Positions 60,196 through 64,000 of a stretch of DNA of 64,000 bases are shown piece after piece. The stretch is taken from positions 42,704 to 106,703 of the forward strand of contig WRJZ01000050.1 of assembly GCA_009778325.1 (NCBI GenBank), written 5' to 3'. The notes under the pieces were generated by a model. The model saw only the letters and a list, made by a program, of their open reading frames with translations. It was not told the DNA's origin and did no database searches. Source of the stretch: Candidatus Endomicrobium neocapritermitis. GTDB lineage: Bacteria > Elusimicrobiota > Endomicrobiia > Endomicrobiales > Endomicrobiaceae. Position 1 is the first letter of the stretch, and each line of letters starts with the position of its first letter. The translations under genes and the position numbers were made by a program.

Positions 60196-61395
60196 ATGAA
60201 AAAAGCTTTATTTATAGCAATATGTCTGATTTTTGCCGTTTCGGTTTCTTTTGCTCAGGAAAGAAAACCGGGTTCCGGTTCAGGCGGAAGGTCAAACTCT
60301 TCAAACAGCAGTACTTCTAACAAAACATCCGACAATAGAAATGAGAGGTCTGTTGCTGCCAGGCAGGAGCAGGAGCGTTCCGAATCTTCATCTAAGCAAT
60401 CAAGAAGCGCCAATTCGGAGAAATCTTCTAATTCTTCAAAAGAAGCAAACAAAAGCAGCGTCGCTGCCGCAAAACCAGGTAATTCGCAAACCTCAAAGCC
60501 TGCTTCCGTAGGAAATAATCGTAATAACAGCAATTCCGGAACACGAAAACAAAATAATACTGTCGTTGCCAAACCTGCCAACAACGCTCAAAGAAACAAT
60601 TCATCATCAGTACGCGGCAATGATGACAGAAAGCCTGTTCAAAACAATGTATCGCGTCCCTCTAATACAAATAATTCAGGTTCAGGAAGCCATAACTATT
60701 ACAGCAGAAACAATAATTCTGTTTCTTCAAACAACTCAAATAATAATGTCAGACATGACAACAAAACGGAAAACCGTCCTCCAAACAACAACAATACTAC
60801 CGTAGTAAACAATTATTTTGTAAGCCGTCCTCCTGCAAGGCCGCCGGTGGTAATAATCAGACCCTGGACGTCTCCTCATTTCAGATATTGGTGGTGGTGG
60901 CCTTCAAGCAGTCATTACAGATTCCATTTTTTCACTCCGTTTTTTGTTCCGCATACTTCCGTAACCACGATTAATAATATAAACAATAGCTATTCCATTT
61001 TCACAAGCGAAAGGCTTTCGGCGGACTATACAATGCTCAATGACGAACAGGATATTTTTGACGATGCGCAGGAGCAGGCAGGCGAATTATCGCAGATAAG
61101 ACTGCAAAATACGAGATTCACAATCGAAAATAACAACAGCTATATAGGATTTGTCATAGATAACGGCTCAAAGTATTACATATCGTCCATTTCTTTTAAT
61201 ATAACGATAAGAACGTCCGACGACTCGGAAACTATAGACGGCATTTTCTATAAATTTGATATTCCTCTTGAACCGTACGGAAAGAAATTTTATCAAATAC
61301 CTTTGGACGGTGATCTTCAGCTGCCGGCTTCATACGCGGTATTTGCCACGCTGGAAAGTATTACGATGCCTTCGGGGATGACAATAGACAGATAA
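60196..61395 (+). CDS. exported Ser/Asn-rich protein with a C-terminal domain shared with the previous gene
   Basis: The 399-residue protein has a signal peptide (MKKALFIAICLIFAVSVSFAQ) and a long Ser/Asn/Arg-rich disordered region (about 25-205). An aromatic segment with four Trp in a row (FRYWWWWPSSS, about residue 234) follows. From about residue 290, a beta domain (SQIRLQNTRFTIENNNSYIGFVIDNGSKYYISSISFNITIRT) matches the C-terminus of the previous gene. Both have an aromatic-rich bridge between the disordered part and the domain, so they are paralogues with different spacer regions. AGGAG precedes the ATG. Probable surface protein; function unknown. Confidence 0.78.
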   Translation: MKKALFIAICLIFAVSVSFAQERKPGSGSGGRSNSSNSSTSNKTSDNRNERSVAARQEQERSESSSKQSRSANSEKSSNSSKEANKSSVAAAKPGNSQTSKPASVGNNRNNSNSGTRKQNNTVVAKPANNAQRNNSSSVRGNDDRKPVQNNVSRPSNTNNSGSGSHNYYSRNNNSVSSNNSNNNVRHDNKTENRPPNNNNTTVVNNYFVSRPPARPPVVIIRPWTSPHFRYWWWWPSSSHYRFHFFTPFFVPHTSVTTINNINNSYSIFTSERLSADYTMLNDEQDIFDDAQEQAGELSQIRLQNTRFTIENNNSYIGFVIDNGSKYYISSISFNITIRTSDDSETIDGIFYKFDIPLEPYGKKFYQIPLDGDLQLPASYAVFATLESITMPSGMTIDR

Positions 61396-61396
61396 A

Positions 61397-61529
61397 AGGC
61401 AATTAACAAATAACAATGAACAATTTACAATTATTGTATTTTTGCTTCGCAAAAATCTATTAATTAGGTTTCGCTTTCGCGAAACTCCGACATTATTCAT
61501 TGTTATTTGTTAATTATTAATTGCCGTTA
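61397..61529. repeat. heptad-armed hairpin element, TTAACAA type, between convergent genes
   Basis: GGCAATTAACAAATAACAATG (left, from 61398) and CATTGTTATTTGTTAATTAT (right) are arms; the core has ATTTTTGCTTCGCAAAAAT (61438-61456) and GTTTCGCTTTCGCGAAAC (61468-61485). The element spans the whole gap between the stops of two convergent genes and ends TTGCCGTTATC. Confidence 0.9.
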
Positions 61530-62609
61530 TCATTTTTTTACGCGGGCAAGCAAAACAATGCCTATTGCGAAAAATATGAAATTCGGCAGCCAGGCTGCCA
61601 TGAAAGGCGTTAGAATGGAGTTTTCGCCGAGCGATTGAGTAACCGCCTGCGCGCCCCAATATATAAAAGACGCTGCCAATGCTAGGGTAAAACTTAAAAT
61701 CTTTCCGAATCTTGGGCCTATTCCGAGCGCGAAAGGAATCCCTATCATCATAACTATAACATGGCAAAACACGGAAGCATAACGCATATGGAGAGCTATT
61801 CTTTCTTTTAGAGCTGTTTTGCCGAACATCCGCAGTTGGTTAATATATTTTTGGAAATCCCGCGTATTCATAGTTTCATAGCGCATTTTCCTAAACGCGA
61901 AATCAGAAGGGCTTAAATTAATGTATGAGTCGTATTCCTTGAAATAGACTTCACTCCAAAAATCCGAATCAAACTCTCTTATAACGCCGTTTCTGAGTAT
62001 CCACGTTTTATCTTCCCATGTGCCTTCCGCTGCCAGCACCAGTCTTTCTATATAAAATTCTTCGCTGTATTTTTCAATTATTACGTCTTTCATAAGCTTC
62101 GCTTTAGTATCCATATTTCCGACTGTCAGCCTTGTATTATTCGGAAGGGAAACTATGAGGTTTTTAAACTGCGTCTGAATTTTTACTTCTTCTTTTTGGA
62201 TTTTTTCTTTCTTTATTCTTTCATTAAAAACGGTAGTTTTCGGAATTACAAATTCTCTCGCGGCGAGATCAGCGGCCACTATCATGATTCCCCAAAATAA
62301 AAACAATGAAATTATGCGCCACATATTTATGCCTGCGGCTTTCATGGCCGTTATCTCATTTTTTTTAGCCAAATCTCCCAAAGAAAAAAGCAGCGCAAGA
62401 AGAGTTGAAACGGGAAGCACCTGTATTATCCACCACGGAACATTTGAAAGAAGGTGCTGCGCAATTACCAAAACAGACGTCTTTTTTTCCATATAAAAAC
62501 CAAGCTCTCTGAAAAGCTCGGAGATTAATACGATAAAACCAAAAGCAACCGATGTATAGAAAAATATAGTCAGAAATTTTTTGCTTACATATAAATAGAG
62601 TGTTTTCAT
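61530..62609 (-). CDS. lptG: LPS export permease LptG (YjgP/YjgQ family)
   Basis: A 359-residue inner-membrane protein with six predicted helices (three near the start, three near the end) enclosing a periplasmic beta domain. The start LYLYVSKKFLTIFFYTSVAFGFIVLISELFREL, NEITAMKAAGINMWRIISLFL and the C-terminal part SFTLALAASFIYWGAQAVTQSLGE are family landmarks. With LptF and LptB it extracts LPS from the inner membrane. It is the second gene after lptF; 84 bases between them hold a small repeat. Confidence 0.9.
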   Translation of the reverse strand: MKTLYLYVSKKFLTIFFYTSVAFGFIVLISELFRELGFYMEKKTSVLVIAQHLLSNVPWWIIQVLPVSTLLALLFSLGDLAKKNEITAMKAAGINMWRIISLFLFWGIMIVAADLAAREFVIPKTTVFNERIKKEKIQKEEVKIQTQFKNLIVSLPNNTRLTVGNMDTKAKLMKDVIIEKYSEEFYIERLVLAAEGTWEDKTWILRNGVIREFDSDFWSEVYFKEYDSYINLSPSDFAFRKMRYETMNTRDFQKYINQLRMFGKTALKERIALHMRYASVFCHVIVMMIGIPFALGIGPRFGKILSFTLALAASFIYWGAQAVTQSLGENSILTPFMAAWLPNFIFFAIGIVLLARVKK

Positions 62610-62624
62610 TGTTTTTTAAGTTCC

Positions 62625-62697
62625 ATTATAAACTTGGATCCCCGATTAAGACATTCTGGGATGACAAAAGAGAGGAATTAAAGCCTGCTTTTGTCAT
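62625..62697. repeat. GATCCCCGAT...TCTGGGATGACA repeat between lptF and lptG
   Basis: The stretch TTGGATCCCCGATTAAGACA and CTGGGATGACAAAAG resemble the 'TCATCCCCGA..TCGGGGATCCA' repeats known from many bacteria. GACAAAAGAGAGG faces CCTGCTTTTGTCAT, giving a hairpin with a T-rich end just at the lptF stop. Confidence 0.65.
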
Positions 62698-63824
62698 TTT
62701 TTAACCATTTTCGTAAATAAAAATATCCCGACGCCGGAAATGACCGCGTTTGGCAGCCACATTATAAATTTAGGGTCAACATATCCTTTTTCACTGACAT
62801 TCATTGCTATAACCAAAAGCAAATAATACACAAAAATTACCACGAGACTCATGCCGAATCCTATAGCCTTGCCGCCTTTTCCGGCCATTATGCCTATGGG
62901 CAAAGCAACCAAAACAAAAGCAATCGGGGCAAGCGCAAGAATCCATCTCATCCAAAACTCAATGGCATACACCGCGTAAGGCAGATTTTGCCCTTTATAT
63001 TGTTTTATTGTTTTGAGTATTTCAGCCGAAGACATCTGCTGCATAGTCGTATTGTTGGCTTTTCTGGCATCTTCAAGAGGAATAAAGAAGGTGTATGTTT
63101 TAAACGTCGTATGAATCATATTTTCCATATCGGCAGGGTTAGCCCTTTGCCAGTATCCGTTATAAAGCTGCATCTGTATGCCGTTTGTAAAAACTTTGAC
63201 TGAAGCCGAGGAAGCTGCTATTCTCCAAGCGCCCTGCTGGTCCATTCCGTGTTTTTGCTGAGGCTGGCTGCGTTTCTTTTCCTGATCAAACCTATAAATA
63301 TTTACGCCTGACATGGTATTCTCAAGGCTGTTAACCTTGTTCGCGTATATTTGATACTCTCCAAGCGTAATGATGCTTTTCTCGTCAAATTTAACGAGAG
63401 GACGCTTCATAATGATTTCTTCAAACAAATTCCGGAAGTTGCCGTGCATGGAAGGAGACCAAAAATGATTGAAAAATACCAGGAAAACCGATATTAAGGC
63501 AACAAAAATTATTACGGGAACGGATAAAGTTCTATAATCGGCGCCCGTTGCTTTCATCGCGGTTATTTCATTATCTTCCGAAAGCCTTCCGTAAGCTATC
63601 AAAACGCCGAACAAAACAGCCATTGGAATCGCAAGCGAAAGTATGTTCGGAAGTATGAAAATAAACAGCTTAAGCACAATCCAAAACGCAACGCCTTTTG
63701 AAAGAAAAAGGTCAACAAGCTGGAAGACCTGGTCCAAAAGCAGTATCATTGAAAAAACCGTCAGCCCAAAAATAAATGAGCCGAAGAATTCTTTTATAAT
63801 GTATAGATGAAGTTTTTTTATCAT
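62694..63824 (-). CDS. lptF: LPS export permease LptF (YjgP/YjgQ family)
   Basis: A 376-residue protein with the YjgP/YjgQ layout. LYIIKEFFGSFIFGLTVFSMILLLDQVFQLVDLFLSKG begins it, then DNEITAMKATGADYRTLSVPV, a periplasmic beta region (about 105-280) and three C-terminal helices (APIAFVLVALPIGIMAGKGGKAIGFGMSLVVIFVYYLLLVIAM). With LptG it forms the LPS transporter core. lptF comes first, and its promoter is visible upstream. Together with lptD and kdsD it shows that the cell makes LPS. Confidence 0.9.
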   Translation of the reverse strand: MIKKLHLYIIKEFFGSFIFGLTVFSMILLLDQVFQLVDLFLSKGVAFWIVLKLFIFILPNILSLAIPMAVLFGVLIAYGRLSEDNEITAMKATGADYRTLSVPVIIFVALISVFLVFFNHFWSPSMHGNFRNLFEEIIMKRPLVKFDEKSIITLGEYQIYANKVNSLENTMSGVNIYRFDQEKKRSQPQQKHGMDQQGAWRIAASSASVKVFTNGIQMQLYNGYWQRANPADMENMIHTTFKTYTFFIPLEDARKANNTTMQQMSSAEILKTIKQYKGQNLPYAVYAIEFWMRWILALAPIAFVLVALPIGIMAGKGGKAIGFGMSLVVIFVYYLLLVIAMNVSEKGYVDPKFIMWLPNAVISGVGIFLFTKMVKK

Positions 63825-63869
63825 ATTGAAATAGTTGTTGCCGTAGAGTTTATCTTAAAAAACATTGAA

Positions 63870-63898
63870 ATTATATCAAAAATTATAAATTTGCGCAA
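63870..63898 (-). promoter_or_regulatory. sigma-70 type promoter of lptF
   Basis: On the minus strand TTGCGC (complement of 63893-63898) and TATAAT (complement of 63870-63875) are 17 bases apart. The start of lptF is 45 bases downstream of the -10 box. A heptad element lies just upstream of the promoter. Confidence 0.65.
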
Positions 63899-63908
63899 AA
63901 ACGCAAAT

Positions 63909-64000
63909 TGGAAGCTAAGAAGCTCGGAAGTTCGGCAGCTCGGTAACGGCAACAACAAATCTTTTGTCTTTTTTGTCTTTGCTGAGCTGCCGAACTTCCG
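63909..64000. repeat. heptad-armed inverted repeat, AGAAGCTCGG type, reaching the window edge
   Basis: GGAAGCTAAGAAGCTCGGAA and the complementary GAGCTGCCGAACTTCCG lie around TAACGGCAACAACAAATC and TTTTTTGTCTTTG. The right arm is cut by the window end. Same class as the elements at 18.2, 44.6 and 59.1 kb. Confidence 0.82.

Noticed and set aside
60255..60584. Antisense Leu/Glu-rich frame in the Ser/Asn-rich gene
   Set aside because: It is a product of the repetitive AGC/TCT codons of the sense gene.

Overview
The window reads as one contiguous piece of a low- to mid-GC, diderm (LPS-bearing) bacterial chromosome with short intergenic gaps. Outer-membrane biogenesis genes (lptD, lptF, lptG, kdsD), a Tad/Flp pilus operon, an alpha-2-macroglobulin/PBP1C pair, a GH57 glucan enzyme and a carboxyspermidine-type polyamine pair sit beside core genes (his genes, accD, folC, nusB, ligA, recX, purH). 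This mix, and the dense repeat-filled intergenic gaps, would fit an Elusimicrobiota (Endomicrobium-like) genome. That assignment is inference; no rRNA or other strict marker is present.

Layout: (1) 1-2.8 kb: 3' part of a Rel/SpoT synthetase, a secreted HExxH metallopeptidase on the minus strand, and a structured gene-poor stretch. (2) 2.8-10.9 kb: alpha-2-macroglobulin and penicillin-binding protein 1C. (3) 11.2-23.8 kb: hisD, a small protein, hisB, hisA, hisF, hisI, trpF, kdsD, accD, folC, a ROK kinase, lptD, rfbB, all on plus, mostly separated by repeat elements. (4) 23.9-29.2 kb: Tad pilus genes flp, cpaB, cpaF (with an extra N-terminal domain), tadB, tadC and a 58-residue lipoprotein. (5) 29.4-41.4 kb: PHP protein, TPR protein, beta-barrel proteins, GH57, DUF1805, an LtaS-like membrane enzyme, and nspC plus a carboxynorspermidine-synthase-like dehydrogenase. 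(6) 41.4-52.2 kb: two paralogous membrane-anchored proteins, ABC-F ATPase, nusB, ligA, OsmC, RluA, a flavoprotein, and a minus-strand EndoQ-like/UvrD fusion ending in a beta-clamp motif. (7) 52.4-57.5 kb: a DUF362 ferredoxin, superinfection-immunity-like protein, recX, then an AT-rich accessory stretch (RhuM, unknown, nucleotide-cyclase-like, HNH). (8) 57.5-64 kb: purH, two low-complexity exported proteins with a shared C-terminal domain, lptG and lptF.

The most striking structure is a family of about 25 intergenic elements. Each has long inverted arms built from imperfect 7-base repeats. The arm sequence differs between elements but matches within one, and many elements enclose one or two 19-base mini-hairpins (GTTTTCGCAAAGCGAAAAC and GTTTCGGCAAAGCCGAAAC types). 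Left ends commonly abut or supply the stop codon of the upstream gene (TAA-CGGCA), and right ends often run into the ribosome-binding site of the next gene (TGCCGTTAAAAAGGGG). Related repeat pieces have also entered reading frames in frame, in ligA, in the EndoQ/UvrD linker and at several C-termini.

The best candidates for undescribed biology are the repeat system, the EndoQ-UvrD-clamp fusion (a possible one-protein pathway for deaminated DNA), and the RhuM/cyclase-like/HNH cluster (a possible nucleotide-signalled defence locus). All functions are inferred from sequence motifs; no searches were run.
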